A model generated the notes under the pieces. It ran no database searches. It was not told where the DNA came from and was given only the letters and a program-made list of their open reading frames with translations. A DNA stretch of 58,485 nucleotides from Micromonospora yasonensis (GTDB taxonomy: Bacteria; Actinomycetota; Actinomycetes; Mycobacteriales; Micromonosporaceae): assembly GCF_026013475.1 (NCBI RefSeq), contig NZ_JAPDPH010000016.1, forward strand, positions 1-58,485, read 5' to 3'. The translations under genes and the position numbers were made by a program. Shown piece by piece: positions 40,001 through 48,404 of the stretch (its first letter is position 1; every line of letters starts with the position of its first letter).

Positions 40001-40031
40001 AAGGGCCGCCCGGACATTCCGGGCGGCCCTT
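40001..40031 (-). terminator. Strong intrinsic terminator after the DUF3516 helicase gene
   Basis: A perfect 13-bp stem (AAGGGCCGCCCGG, 40001-40013, with 40019-40031) and 5-nt loop; on the minus strand it is followed by TTTT. It begins 12 bp after the helicase stop at 40044. Confidence 0.9.
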
Positions 40032-40043
40032 CGAACAAATGTT

Positions 40044-42548
40044 CTACAGCTGTCCGACGCCGGTGATCCGGACGACCGCGACCCCCGTCTCGTCGGACGC
40101 CGCGAGGTCGACCTCGGCGCTGATGCCCCAGTCGTGGTCGCCGTCCGGGTCGTCCAGGATCTGGCGTACGGTCCACTTCTCCCGGCCCTGCTCGATCATG
40201 AGCAGCGCCGGCCCGCGGGCGTCCGGCCCGACCCCGATCCCGTCGTACGCCTCGAAGTACGGCTCCAGCGCGTCCGCCCACGTGTCGGCGTTCCAGCCGT
40301 GCTCCGCGTCCAGTTCCCCGAGGAGATCCCAGCGCCGCAGGGCGGCCAGCTCGACCCGGCGGAACAGCGCGTTGCGGACCAGCACCCGGAACGCCCGGGC
40401 GTTGCGGGTGACCGCCGGCGGGCGCTCGTCCAGCGACGCCGCGACCGCCTCGACGTCGGACGGGTTGCGCAGCCGCTCCCACTCGTCGATGAGGCTGGAG
40501 TCGACCTGCCGGACCAGCTCGCCCAGCCACTCGATGAGGTCGACCAGCTCCTCGGTCTTGGCGTCCTCGGGGACGGTCTGCCGCAGCGTCTTGTACGCGT
40601 CCGCGAGGTAGCGCAGGACCAGGCCCTCGGACCGGGACAGCCCGTAGAACTGCACGTACTCGGGGAAGGTCATCGCCCGCTCGTACATGTCGCGGACCAC
40701 GGACTTGGGGGAGAGCTGGTGGTCGGCGACCCAGGGGTGGCCCTGGCGGTACATCTCGTACGCCGACTCCAGCAGCTCCGCGAGCGGCTTCGGCCAGGTC
40801 ACCTCGTCGAGCAGTTCCAGGCGGGCCTCGTACTCGATGCCCTCGGCCTTCATCGCGGCGACCGCCTCGCCGCGGGCCTTGAACTGCTGCGCGGAGAGCA
40901 CCTGGCGCGGATCGTCCAGGATCGACTCGATCACGCTCAGCACGTCCAGGGCGTACGCGGGGGATTCCCGGTCGAGCAGCTCGATGGCGGCCAGGGCGAG
41001 CGGCGACAGCGGCTGGTTGAGCGCGAAGTCGAGCTGGAGGTCGACGGTGAGCCGCACCCGTCGGCCCTGCTCGTCCGGCTCGGGCAGCTCCTCGACCACA
41101 CCGCCGGCCCGCAGCGCCCGGTAGATCGCGATGGCCCGGCGGATGTGCCGGCGCTGGGCGGCCCGGTCCTCGTGGTTGTCGGTGAGCAGGTGCCGCATCG
41201 AGGCGAACGCGTCGCCGGGGCGGCCGATCACGTTGAGCAGCATCGAGTGGCTGACCTGGAAGCTGGAGGTGAGCGGCTCCGGCTCGGCCTCGACCAGCCG
41301 GTCGAAGGTGGGCTTCCCCCACCCGATCGACCCCTCCGGGGGCTTTTTCTTGACCACCTTGCGGCGCTTCTTCGGGTCGTCGCCCGCCTTCGCGAGGGCC
41401 TTCTCGTTCTCGATGACGTGCTCGGGGGCCTGCACCACCACCCGGCCCAGGGTGTCGAACCCGGCCCGGCCGGCCCGGCCGGCGATCTGGTGGAACTCGC
41501 GGGCCTTGAGCAGCCGGGTACGGGTGCCGTCGTACTTCGACAGGCCGGTGAAGAGCACGGTGCGGATCGGCACGTTGATGCCGACGCCGAGGGTGTCGGT
41601 GCCGCAGATGACCTTGAGCAGCCCGGCCTGGGCGAGGGTCTCCACCAGGCGGCGGTACTTGGGCAGCATGCCGGCGTGGTGCACGCCGATGCCGTGCCGG
41701 ACCAGCCGGGACAGCGTCTTGCCGAAACCGGAGGTGAACCGGAAGTTCCCGATCGCGGTGGCGATCATGTCCTTCTCGGCCCGGGTGCAGACGTTGACGC
41801 TCATCAGCGCCTGGGCCCGCTCCAGCGCGGCGGCCTGGGTGAAGTGCACGACGTACACCGGGGCCTGCTTGGTCTCCAGCAGCTCCTCGAGCGTCTCGTG
41901 CAGCGGGGTCATCGCGTACGAGAACAGGAGCGGGACCGGCCGCTCGGCCGAGCGGACGACGGCGGTCGGCCGCCCGGTACGCCGGGTCAGGTCGTCGACG
42001 AACCGGGTGGTGTCGCCGAGCGTGGCGGACATCAGGACGAACTGCGCCTGCGGCAGCTCGATCAGCGGCACCTGCCAGGCCCAGCCCCGGTCCGGCTCGG
42101 CGTAGAAGTGGAACTCGTCCATGATCACCTGGCCGACGTCGGCCCGGGCGCCCTCGCGCAGCGCGAGGTTGGCCAGGATCTCCGCGGTGCAGCAGATGAT
42201 CGGGGCGTCGGCGTTGACGCTGGCGTCGCCGGTGAGCATGCCGACGTTCTCCGCGCCGAAGACCTCGCAGAGGGCGAAGAACTTCTCCGACACGAGGGCC
42301 TTGATCGGCGCGGTGTAGAAGGTGGTCCGGTCGTCTGCCAGGGCCGCGAAGTGCGCCGCGACCGCCACCAGGCTCTTGCCGGAGCCGGTCGGCGTATTCA
42401 TGATCACGTTCGCGCCGGAGACGATCTCGATGACCGCCTCCTCCTGGTGGGGGTAGAGGTCGAGACCGCGCTCGGACGCCCAGCCGGCGAACGCGTCGTA
42501 GAGGGTGTCGGGGTCGGCGCTCTTCGGCAGCGCGGCGGTGAGAGTCAT
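40044..42548 (-). CDS. DEAD/DEAH-box (Ski2/Mtr4-like) helicase with DUF3516 domain
   Basis: An 834-residue superfamily 2 helicase. IVSGANVIMNTPTGSGKSLVAVAA holds Walker A (about 53), QVIMDEFHFYAEPDRG the DEFH box, MSATLGDTTRF motif III, GVGINVPIRTVLFTGLSKYDG and HQIAGRAGRAGFDTLG motifs V and VI. The C-terminal 400 residues match DUF3516, found in actinobacterial helicases. It probably unwinds RNA. ATG 42548 has GGGAG 5 nt before it; ATG 42560 has none. A strong terminator follows at 40001-40031. Confidence 0.9.
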   Translation of the reverse strand: MTLTAALPKSADPDTLYDAFAGWASERGLDLYPHQEEAVIEIVSGANVIMNTPTGSGKSLVAVAAHFAALADDRTTFYTAPIKALVSEKFFALCEVFGAENVGMLTGDASVNADAPIICCTAEILANLALREGARADVGQVIMDEFHFYAEPDRGWAWQVPLIELPQAQFVLMSATLGDTTRFVDDLTRRTGRPTAVVRSAERPVPLLFSYAMTPLHETLEELLETKQAPVYVVHFTQAAALERAQALMSVNVCTRAEKDMIATAIGNFRFTSGFGKTLSRLVRHGIGVHHAGMLPKYRRLVETLAQAGLLKVICGTDTLGVGINVPIRTVLFTGLSKYDGTRTRLLKAREFHQIAGRAGRAGFDTLGRVVVQAPEHVIENEKALAKAGDDPKKRRKVVKKKPPEGSIGWGKPTFDRLVEAEPEPLTSSFQVSHSMLLNVIGRPGDAFASMRHLLTDNHEDRAAQRRHIRRAIAIYRALRAGGVVEELPEPDEQGRRVRLTVDLQLDFALNQPLSPLALAAIELLDRESPAYALDVLSVIESILDDPRQVLSAQQFKARGEAVAAMKAEGIEYEARLELLDEVTWPKPLAELLESAYEMYRQGHPWVADHQLSPKSVVRDMYERAMTFPEYVQFYGLSRSEGLVLRYLADAYKTLRQTVPEDAKTEELVDLIEWLGELVRQVDSSLIDEWERLRNPSDVEAVAASLDERPPAVTRNARAFRVLVRNALFRRVELAALRRWDLLGELDAEHGWNADTWADALEPYFEAYDGIGVGPDARGPALLMIEQGREKWTVRQILDDPDGDHDWGISAEVDLAASDETGVAVVRITGVGQL

Positions 42549-42620
42549 GGCGGCTCCCATCGTGCCTGGATCATGGGCCGCCGCGCCAACCGGGCCTGCT
42601 GCCGTCGCTGTGCCGTCGAT

Positions 42621-42672
42621 GTTAGGAGGGGGCCCTTTACCCGCACCAGGCGTTAAGAAGGGGCCCCTGCTT
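42621..42672. repeat. GGGGCCC repeat element, copy A
   Basis: About 52 nt: GTTAGGAGGGGGCCCTTTAC ... AGGCGTTAAGAAGGGGCCCC ... GCTT. It has paired GGGGCCC arms and overlaps the last five codons and stop (TAA) of trmB on the minus strand. A near relative lies at 51080-51130. It may act as a terminator or as a regulated promoter element. Confidence 0.65.
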
Positions 42673-43369
42673 TCACGTGGACGAGGTCGAAGATCTCCCG
42701 GCCGGCGGTCAGGGCGCGGCGCTCGAACTTGGTCACCGGGCGGTGCGGGGGGCGGGGCGCGTAGCCGCCGTGCACGTCGACCAGTTCCGGGTCGGCGGTC
42801 AGCGTCTCGCGCATCGACCCGGCGTACTCGGCCCAGTCGGTGGCGCAGTGCAGCGTCCCGCCGGGGACCAGCCGGGAGCGCAGCAGCGCCACGTGCGCCG
42901 GCTGGATGATCCGCCGCTTGTGGTGGCGGGACTTCGGCCAGGGGTCGGGAAAGAAGACGTGCACCGCGTCGAGGCAGCCCTCCGGCATCGCCCGGACCAG
43001 GTCCAGCGCGTCGCCCTCGGCCACCCGGACGTTGTCCAGTCCGTGCCGTTCCACCAGGCCGAGGAGGTTGGCGATTCCGGGCGTATGCACCTCGACCGCC
43101 AGATAGTGTCGGTCCGGGTCGGCCCCCGCCATCGCGGCGGTGGCGTCGCCCATGCCGGAGCCGATCTCCAGCACCAGCGGCGCCCGCCGGTCGAACAGCG
43201 CCGCCGGATCGAACGGCCCGTCGAGGCCGGCGATCTCCAGCCCGTACGTGGGCCAGAGCCGGGCCAGCGCGTCACGCTGTCGGTCGCTCATCCGGCCGCG
43301 ACGCGGATGGAAGGTACGGATGCCGGCGGGGTGGGCCGGCGGGGCGGCGTTGAGGTCGGTGGAGGTCAC
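42653..43369 (-). CDS. trmB: tRNA (guanine-N7-)-methyltransferase
   Basis: A 238-residue TrmB. VLEIGSGMGDATAAMA is the S-adenosylmethionine site, VFFPDPWPKSRHHKRRIIQP the diagnostic tRNA/G46 segment, and GTLHCATDWAEYAGSM the late motif. It makes 7-methylguanosine at position 46 of tRNAs. GTG 43369 (VTSTDLN) is the only sensible start; TACGCT lies 9 nt upstream. Its stop codon lies inside the GGGGCCC repeat (42621-42672), which also supplies the last few codons. Confidence 0.93.
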   Translation of the reverse strand: MTSTDLNAAPPAHPAGIRTFHPRRGRMSDRQRDALARLWPTYGLEIAGLDGPFDPAALFDRRAPLVLEIGSGMGDATAAMAGADPDRHYLAVEVHTPGIANLLGLVERHGLDNVRVAEGDALDLVRAMPEGCLDAVHVFFPDPWPKSRHHKRRIIQPAHVALLRSRLVPGGTLHCATDWAEYAGSMRETLTADPELVDVHGGYAPRPPHRPVTKFERRALTAGREIFDLVHVKAGAPS

Positions 43370-43537
43370 AGCGACCCGAGCGTACGCGACCGTCGGGGCG
43401 GATCGGATGTGATGTGCGGTCCGGGGTGAGAGGATTCATCCCGTACGGCAGGACGGGTGGCCCGCCGCCCGGACGACGGCTCCGAGGCCGCTGCGCCGAG
43501 CTGGAGTTGCCGGACAGCGGCGGCGCCGGAAGGGGGC

Positions 43538-44167
43538 ATGGTGTCAGTCACGCGACGCGCGGCGCTGCTGATCACGGTCGCCGCCTGCGCCCCGCTGGTC
43601 GGGGCGGCACCCGCGCTGGCCCTCCCGCGTTCCGCCGCCCGCCCGCCTGCCGGTCACGCTGCGGCCGCCCGGCCGTTCGCCGAGCCGGCGCCGAGCACCG
43701 AGCCGCCGCCGCCCGGTGACCTGATCTTCGCGGAGGTCACCCCGAGCACCGTCCAGCCCGGGTTCCTGGTCGGCGTCCGGGCCAGCTGCCGGGACAACTC
43801 AATCCCGGCGATCGTGGTCTCCGACGCGTTCGGTCGGGTGCAGGTGCAGCCGCAGCGCGGCCTGCTCACCGCCTCGCCGATGGTCAACGAGCGCACCCGG
43901 CCGGGCAACTACCGGGTCAAGCTGGAGTGCCCCAGCGGGCAGACCGCGTCGACCATGCTCCAGGTGGTGAAGCAGGTGGGGACGGACCCGCCCCGGAGCC
44001 CGTGGCCGAGCCGCGGCCCGGCGACCGGCTTCGGCGGCACCGCCGGCGGGCACGGACCGGGCCGGCTGCTGGTGCCGGTCGGGCTGGCGCTGACCGTGGC
44101 CGGGGCGGTCGTCGGCGTGGCGGCATCCCGTCGGCCCCGTACCGTCCGCGGCGCCGCCCGCCGCTGA
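43538..44167 (+). CDS. Secreted protein with sortase-signal-like C-terminal tail
   Basis: About 209 residues. ATG 43538 and GTG 43541 are both possible after GGAAGG (43528-43533). A Sec signal peptide (TRRAALLITVAACAPLVGAAPALALP) is followed by a Pro-rich linker, a small beta-rich domain (LIFAEVTPSTVQPGFLVGVRASC...YRVKLECPSG with two Cys) and a tail: PATGFGG (codons about 44018-44038), a hydrophobic helix LLVPVGLALTVAGAVVGVAA, and RRPRTVRGAARR. This order is that of sortase substrates, but the motif is PATG, not LPxTG. A sortase gene follows 8 bp downstream, so the two probably act together. Confidence 0.72.
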   Translation: MVSVTRRAALLITVAACAPLVGAAPALALPRSAARPPAGHAAAARPFAEPAPSTEPPPPGDLIFAEVTPSTVQPGFLVGVRASCRDNSIPAIVVSDAFGRVQVQPQRGLLTASPMVNERTRPGNYRVKLECPSGQTASTMLQVVKQVGTDPPRSPWPSRGPATGFGGTAGGHGPGRLLVPVGLALTVAGAVVGVAASRRPRTVRGAARR

Positions 44168-44175
44168 CTCCCGCC

Positions 44176-44844
44176 ATGACCGCGCCGCCCGTTTCCCCGC
44201 CGTCCACCCAGGCGGCCCGTGGGCGCAGCCCGTGGTCGACCCCGCTCGCCGTACTGCTGGTGCTGGTCGGGGTCTTCGCCACCGGGGCCGGACTGGGCCG
44301 TACCGCCGGCCCGTTCGACTGGGCCGACGCGTCGACCGGCACTACGTCGCGCTCGTCCGCGTCGGCCGCGGGCCGGACGCCGGCCAGCCGGCCGGTGACC
44401 CTCGCCGTACCGGCGATCAAGGTGACCGCGCCGATCACCCCGGTCGGCCAGGCCAAGGACGGTTCGGTGGACGTGCCGCCGCTGACCCAGCACAACCAGA
44501 CCGGCTGGTACGACCGGGGCGCAGTCCCCGGGGAGCCGGGCCGGGCCATCATCGTCGGGCACGTCGACACCAAGAGCGGCCCGGCGGTCTTCTACCACCT
44601 GCGGGAGCTGAAGCCAGGGGACCGGATCGAGGTGACCCGGTCCGACCGGAGCGTGGTGACCTTCACGGTCGACACCGTCGAGTACTCCGACAAGGCCGAC
44701 CTCCCCGCCGACCGGGTGTACGGCGATTCCGGCCCGCCGCAGCTGCGCCTCATCACCTGTGGCGGCAGTTGGGTCGGCGGGCGGACCGGCTACCAGGACA
44801 ACGTGATCGTGTTCGCCTCGCTGGCCGGCATCCGCCAGGCGTGA
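44176..44844 (+). CDS. Class F-type sortase
   Basis: A 222-residue sortase. A membrane helix near the N-terminus (TPLAVLLVLVGVFATGAGLG) is followed by the beta-barrel: RAIIVGHVDTKSGPAVFYHL with the active His, LITCGGSWVGGRTGYQDNVIVFASL with the active Cys (TC) and a nearby Arg. The single N-terminal helix and GHVDT form match class F/E enzymes of actinobacteria. These join a sorting-signal threonine to an amine acceptor in the wall, or may only cut. It is 8 bp after the tail-bearing secreted protein, its probable substrate. Confidence 0.88.
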   Translation: MTAPPVSPPSTQAARGRSPWSTPLAVLLVLVGVFATGAGLGRTAGPFDWADASTGTTSRSSASAAGRTPASRPVTLAVPAIKVTAPITPVGQAKDGSVDVPPLTQHNQTGWYDRGAVPGEPGRAIIVGHVDTKSGPAVFYHLRELKPGDRIEVTRSDRSVVTFTVDTVEYSDKADLPADRVYGDSGPPQLRLITCGGSWVGGRTGYQDNVIVFASLAGIRQA

Positions 44845-44845
44845 C

Positions 44846-45166
44846 TCAGCCCTTGCCGGGGACCTGCTGGACCACCTCGAACTCCAGCAGCGTGGCCCCG
44901 GTGGCGACCGGCTTGCGTGGCTCGCCGCCCTCGCCGCCGGCGTGCGCGGCTCGGGACGGTCCCTGCGCCCACGCCTGGTACGCCTCCTCGGACTCCCACT
45001 TCGTGTAGACGAAGTAGCGGTTGTCCCCGGCGACCGGGCGGAGCAGCTCGAAGCCGAGGAAGCCGGGGGAGTTCTCCACCGCGCCGGCCCGGGCCGCGAA
45101 CCGCTTCTCCAGCTCCTCGCCCGCGCCGGGTGGGACGTCGATCGCGTTGATCTTCACGACTGCCAT
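44846..45166 (-). CDS. MhuD-like heme-degrading monooxygenase
   Basis: A 106-residue ferredoxin-like ABM protein. AVVKINAIDVPPGAGEELEKRF, AVENSPGFLGFELLRPV, VYTKWESEEAYQAWAQGPSRAAHAGG and PVATGATLLEFEVV follow the mycobacterial MhuD pattern closely. The Asn (KINAI), Trp (TKWES) and His (AAHAG) match its active residues. MhuD splits heme, giving mycobilin and releasing iron without CO. ATG 45166 is preceded by TAGGGT (45174-45179) 7 nt away and no binding site, suggesting a leaderless mRNA. No iron box is seen nearby. Its 3' end is 1 bp from the convergent sortase gene. Confidence 0.87.
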   Translation of the reverse strand: MAVVKINAIDVPPGAGEELEKRFAARAGAVENSPGFLGFELLRPVAGDNRYFVYTKWESEEAYQAWAQGPSRAAHAGGEGGEPRKPVATGATLLEFEVVQQVPGKG

Positions 45167-45184
45167 GCGTCCCACCCTACGGGT

Positions 45185-45982
45185 TCAGAAGCCCTCGACG
45201 GCCGGCACCAGCTCGGCGTCGACCACGATCGGGGCGTGGTCCGACGGGGCCTTGCCCTTGCGCGCCTCCCGGTCCACGTACGCGGAGCGGACCACGCGGG
45301 CGAACGGCGCGGAGGCGTACACCAGGTCGATCCGCATGCCCTTGTTCTGATGGAACATGCCGGCCCGGTAGTCCCAGTAGGTGAACGGGTGCGGCCCCTT
45401 CATCGGGGTCGGCACCACGTCGCTGAGCCCGAGGTCACGCAGCGCGGCCAGCGCCGCCCGCTCGGCCGGGGTGACGTGGGTGGAGGCGACGAAGAGCGCC
45501 GGGTCCCAGACGTCGGCGTCGGTCGGGGCGACGTTGAAGTCCCCGCAGACCGCCAGGGGCAGCCCGGTGGCCAGCTCCGGATCCAGGGCGTCGCGCAGCG
45601 CCGCGAGCCAGGCCAGCTTGTACGCGTAGTGCGGGTCGTCGGGGGCCCGGCCGTTGGGTACGTACACGGACCAGACCCGCACCCCGTCGCAGGTGGCGGA
45701 GATGGCCCGCGCCTCCGGCTCGGGGAAGCCCGGCTCGCCGGGGAAGCCGACCGCCACGTCGGCCAAACCGACCCGGGACAGGATGGCCACCCCGTTCCAC
45801 CGGCCGTCGCTGTGGCTGGCCGACTCGTAGCCGAGTTCGCTGACCTCGGCGACCGGGAAGGCCCCGTCGGGGCACTTGGTCTCCTGCAGGCAGACGACGT
45901 CGGGCTTCGTGGCGGCCAGCCAGTCGAGCAGCCGGGGCAGGCGGGCCTTCACCGAGTTGACGTTCCAGGTCGCCAGGCGCAT
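45185..45982 (-). CDS. xth: Exodeoxyribonuclease III
   Basis: A 265-residue exonuclease-endonuclease-phosphatase protein. RLATWNVNSVKARLPRLLDWL, VVCLQETKCPD (metal Glu), YVPNGRAPDD, LAVCGDFNVAPTDADVWD (active Asp-Asn) and MRIDLVYAS...APSDHAPIVV (late Asp-His) are the XthA motif set. It cuts abasic sites and trims 3' ends in DNA repair. ATG 45982 or ATG 46000 (six codons longer) are both possible, with a G-run (GGGGG) before the first. Confidence 0.94.
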   Translation of the reverse strand: MRLATWNVNSVKARLPRLLDWLAATKPDVVCLQETKCPDGAFPVAEVSELGYESASHSDGRWNGVAILSRVGLADVAVGFPGEPGFPEPEARAISATCDGVRVWSVYVPNGRAPDDPHYAYKLAWLAALRDALDPELATGLPLAVCGDFNVAPTDADVWDPALFVASTHVTPAERAALAALRDLGLSDVVPTPMKGPHPFTYWDYRAGMFHQNKGMRIDLVYASAPFARVVRSAYVDREARKGKAPSDHAPIVVDAELVPAVEGF

Positions 45983-46044
45983 GCCCCCAGCCTGCCGCAT
46001 CCCGTCGTCGCCTGCCTGGTCAGCCCCGCGCCGGTTCGCCGTGG

Positions 46045-46965
46045 TCAGCGCTCCGGGGTGTCGCCCGGGCGGGTCTGCTCGGCGAGGAAGCGTTCCAGCT
46101 CGGCGCCGAGTTCGTCGGCGGTGGGCAGCGGGCCGGTCTCCGTGGCCAGCAGGTTCTTCTGGCCGCGGCCCCGGGCGAACGCGTCGTACTGCTCCTCCAG
46201 GGCCTGCACCAGGGTTGCCGCCTCCTCGGTCTGGGCGACCTGGCGGTCGATCTCCACCCGGACCACCTCGGCGGCGCTGCGCAGGCCGTCGCGGGGCAGC
46301 AGCAGCCCGGTGCTGCGGGAGACCGCGGCGAGCAGCGCCTCGGCGGCGGCCGGGTACTCGGTCTGGGCGACGTAGTGCGGTACGTGCGCGGCGAAGCCGA
46401 GGGCGTCCCGGCCCTGCTCGCCGAGGCGGTACTCCAGCAGGTGGCCGGCGCTGCCGGGCACCTGGACCCGCTGCAGCCAGGGCTCGTACCCGGCGATCAG
46501 CTCCGGCCGGGTGGCGTGCGCGGTCACCCCGCTGGGCCGGCTGTGCGGGACCGCCATCGGGATCGAGTTGAGCCCCACGGTGAGCCGCACGTCGAGCCGC
46601 TTGGCGAGCCCGGCGACCGCGGCCACGAAGCGTTCCCACTGCAGGTCCGGCTCGGGCCCGGTGAGCAGCAGGAACGGGTTCTCGTCGTCGTCGTGCAGCA
46701 GGTGCAGCTCCAGCGCCGGCGCGTCGTAGTCGGCCCAGTGGTCCTCCACGAAGGTCATCACCGGCCGGCGGGAGCGGTAGTCGAAGAGCTGGTCGACGTC
46801 GAACCGGGCGACGAGCCGCGCCTCCAGGGAGGTGAGCAACTGCTCCCGGGCCAGCCGGGTGGCGCTGCCGGCGTCGACGAAGCCGGTGAGCGCCTGGATC
46901 AGCACCGGCTGGCCGAGTTCGGGCAGCTCGTCACTGAGTTCGTAGAGCTCGTGTGGGTCGAGCAC
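46045..46965 (-). CDS. PAC2 family protein
   Basis: A 306-residue PAC2 (proteasome assembly chaperone-like) protein: LGQPVLIQALTGFVDAGSATRLA, ARFDVDQLFDYRSRRPVMTFVEDHW, LLLTGPEPDLQWERFVAAV and GLNSIPMAVPHSRPSGVTAHAT are the family segments. Actinobacterial members have been linked to the proteasome on general grounds, but the role here is unproven. GTG 46965 follows GGGAGG by 9 nt; an upstream ATG (47091) would add low-complexity Arg-rich sequence. A charged helix forms the C-terminus. Confidence 0.88.
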   Translation of the reverse strand: MLDPHELYELSDELPELGQPVLIQALTGFVDAGSATRLAREQLLTSLEARLVARFDVDQLFDYRSRRPVMTFVEDHWADYDAPALELHLLHDDDENPFLLLTGPEPDLQWERFVAAVAGLAKRLDVRLTVGLNSIPMAVPHSRPSGVTAHATRPELIAGYEPWLQRVQVPGSAGHLLEYRLGEQGRDALGFAAHVPHYVAQTEYPAAAEALLAAVSRSTGLLLPRDGLRSAAEVVRVEIDRQVAQTEEAATLVQALEEQYDAFARGRGQKNLLATETGPLPTADELGAELERFLAEQTRPGDTPER

Positions 46966-47314
46966 TGGTCGGGACCTCCCTGGAAACGCGCGTGCGGCGG
47001 GCCGTGCGCGCACGGCACCCCGTGGGGCCAACGTACCGGCCATCCTGGTCCATTCCGTTACGGCCCGGTTCGGGGGTCGGCGGTCGATCACGGCCTGGTG
47101 GAGGTGGGGTGCAGATCGGGGCGAATACGTTGATCTTGCTCGGGTCCTCGGGTGAACGACCTAAGGGTGAATCCACCGAACGGCCGAGTTAGTGGACCTT
47201 GAGGCGGCCCGCCGTCGGCTGCCCCGTTCCTACCCGTGGCGGCGCGCCTCGAGGTGGACCGGAGGTTCGCCCGGTTGGCGAGGTGCATCCGGCTCCGCAG
47301 CTTTTTGGGCACGC

Positions 47315-47354
47315 TTGCCCGGATTATGGGGGGCAAATTGTGGCAAGGGCCACA
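47315..47354. promoter_or_regulatory. Two tandem palindromes in the promoter of the lysozyme-like gene
   Basis: TTGCCC (47315-47320), ten bases, GGGCAA (47331-47336); then TGTGGC (47339-47344), AAGG, GCCACA (47349-47354). Both are perfect 6-bp inverted pairs and lie about 35 to 75 bp before the -10, where an activator or repressor would act. Confidence 0.65.
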
Positions 47355-47387
47355 TGATCACCCTCTGTGGCGGGCGATCCTTTTGCC

Positions 47388-47393
47388 TAGCCT
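47388..47393 (+). promoter_or_regulatory. -10 element TAGCCT (leaderless spacing)
   Basis: Six bases separate TAGCCT from ATG 47400 and no binding site exists between them. Confidence 0.6.
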
Positions 47394-47399
47394 CGTCGA

Positions 47400-48302
47400 A
47401 TGCGTGACGACGGCACCCTCGATGACCAGTACGGGCTCGACGGCGCGATTGACCGTTCGGACGATACCCACTCCACCGTCCGGTCAACCGAATCCGTGGA
47501 GGCACCCACCCCTCGACGTTCCCTGCTTACCCGCCTGAGCGGCCTCGCTAACCCGCTCGCCGCCCGGCCCGGCCGGACGAAGCTGGCGGTCGCCACCGGC
47601 GCGGTCTGCTGCCTCGGCCTGGTCGGCTTCAGCCAGATCGGCGCCGGCGCGATCGGCGGCTCGGCGAATCCCGCGCCGGCGAAGGAGGAGATCGCCCAGC
47701 GGGCGGCCCTCGACGCCGCCTCCCGGGCGATGGAGCGCCAGACGTCGGTTCCGGCGACCCCGACGGCCGCCCCCACCGCCACCTCCACCCCCACGCCCAC
47801 CGCCACCCCGACCGAGACGAAGAAGCCGAAGCCCAAGCCCACGACGAAGCCCACGCCGAAGCGGATCGTCCCGGTGGCCGGGCTGGACCAGGCCCAGATG
47901 GACAACGCCAAGAGGATCGTGCAGGCCGGCAAGGAGATGGGCGTGCCGCGCCGCGCCCTGGTGATCGCGGTGGCCACCGCGATGCAGGAGAGCAACCTCT
48001 ACAACTACGCGAGCGGCGTGCTGCCCGAGTCGCAGAACTACCCGCACCAGGCCATCGGCTGGGACCACGACTCGGTCGGGCTGTTCCAGCAGCGGCCGAG
48101 CAGCGGCTGGGGCTCCGTCGCCGACCTGATGAACCCGAAGTACGCCACCAAGGCGTTCCTCTCGGTCCTGGTGCAGATCCCCGGTTGGCAGGACATGGCG
48201 CTCACCGATGCCGCCCAGGCCGTGCAGGTTTCCGCGTTTCCCTGGGCGTACGCCCAGCACGAGTGGCGGGCCACCGAGGTCGTCGACGCGATCCTCGCCT
48301 GA
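47400..48302 (+). CDS. Exported lysozyme-like (transglycosylase fold) protein with a Pro/Thr linker
   Basis: A 300-residue protein. After a charged cytoplasmic head comes one membrane helix (KLAVATGAVCCLGLVGFSQIGAG, about 60-82), a linker rich in Thr, Pro and Lys (about 118-160), and a C-terminal domain of about 130 residues: DNAKRIVQAGKEMGVPRRALVIAVATAMQESNLYNY...GWDHDSVGLFQQRPSSGWG. The AMQES glutamate and the SVGLFQQRP segment resemble the lysozyme/soluble lytic transglycosylase fold of actinobacterial cell-wall enzymes. It probably remodels peptidoglycan. TAGCCT lies 6 nt before ATG 47400 and two palindromes precede it. Confidence 0.8.
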   Translation: MRDDGTLDDQYGLDGAIDRSDDTHSTVRSTESVEAPTPRRSLLTRLSGLANPLAARPGRTKLAVATGAVCCLGLVGFSQIGAGAIGGSANPAPAKEEIAQRAALDAASRAMERQTSVPATPTAAPTATSTPTPTATPTETKKPKPKPTTKPTPKRIVPVAGLDQAQMDNAKRIVQAGKEMGVPRRALVIAVATAMQESNLYNYASGVLPESQNYPHQAIGWDHDSVGLFQQRPSSGWGSVADLMNPKYATKAFLSVLVQIPGWQDMALTDAAQAVQVSAFPWAYAQHEWRATEVVDAILA

Positions 48303-48404
48303 TCGCCCTCGTCCGGTGTGGACGGTTGTCCGAAGTTCGGTCCGGGTACCGGGGGATTGCCGGTCCCGGGTACACATGAGGGGGACCGCGGACGGGAGGA
48401 CGAC

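Larger units (their letters stand above)
46966..47399. promoter_or_regulatory. 434-bp intergenic region upstream of the lysozyme-like gene
   Basis: No gene is supported. The left part contains AAGGGTGAATCC (47162-47173) and a TCCAC/GTGGA hairpin whose role I cannot name. The right part, 47300-47400, is AT-richer and holds two palindromes (see 47315-47354) and the -10 TAGCCT at 47388-47393, so it carries a regulated promoter for 47400. Confidence 0.5.

Noticed and set aside
47130..47200. c-di-AMP (ydaO-type) riboswitch before a cell-wall enzyme gene
   Set aside because: GGGTGAATCC is present but the other invariant blocks, such as GTCAGCTAAC and the GGGGGACCCA-like part, are missing, and the gene seems to have its own leaderless promoter.
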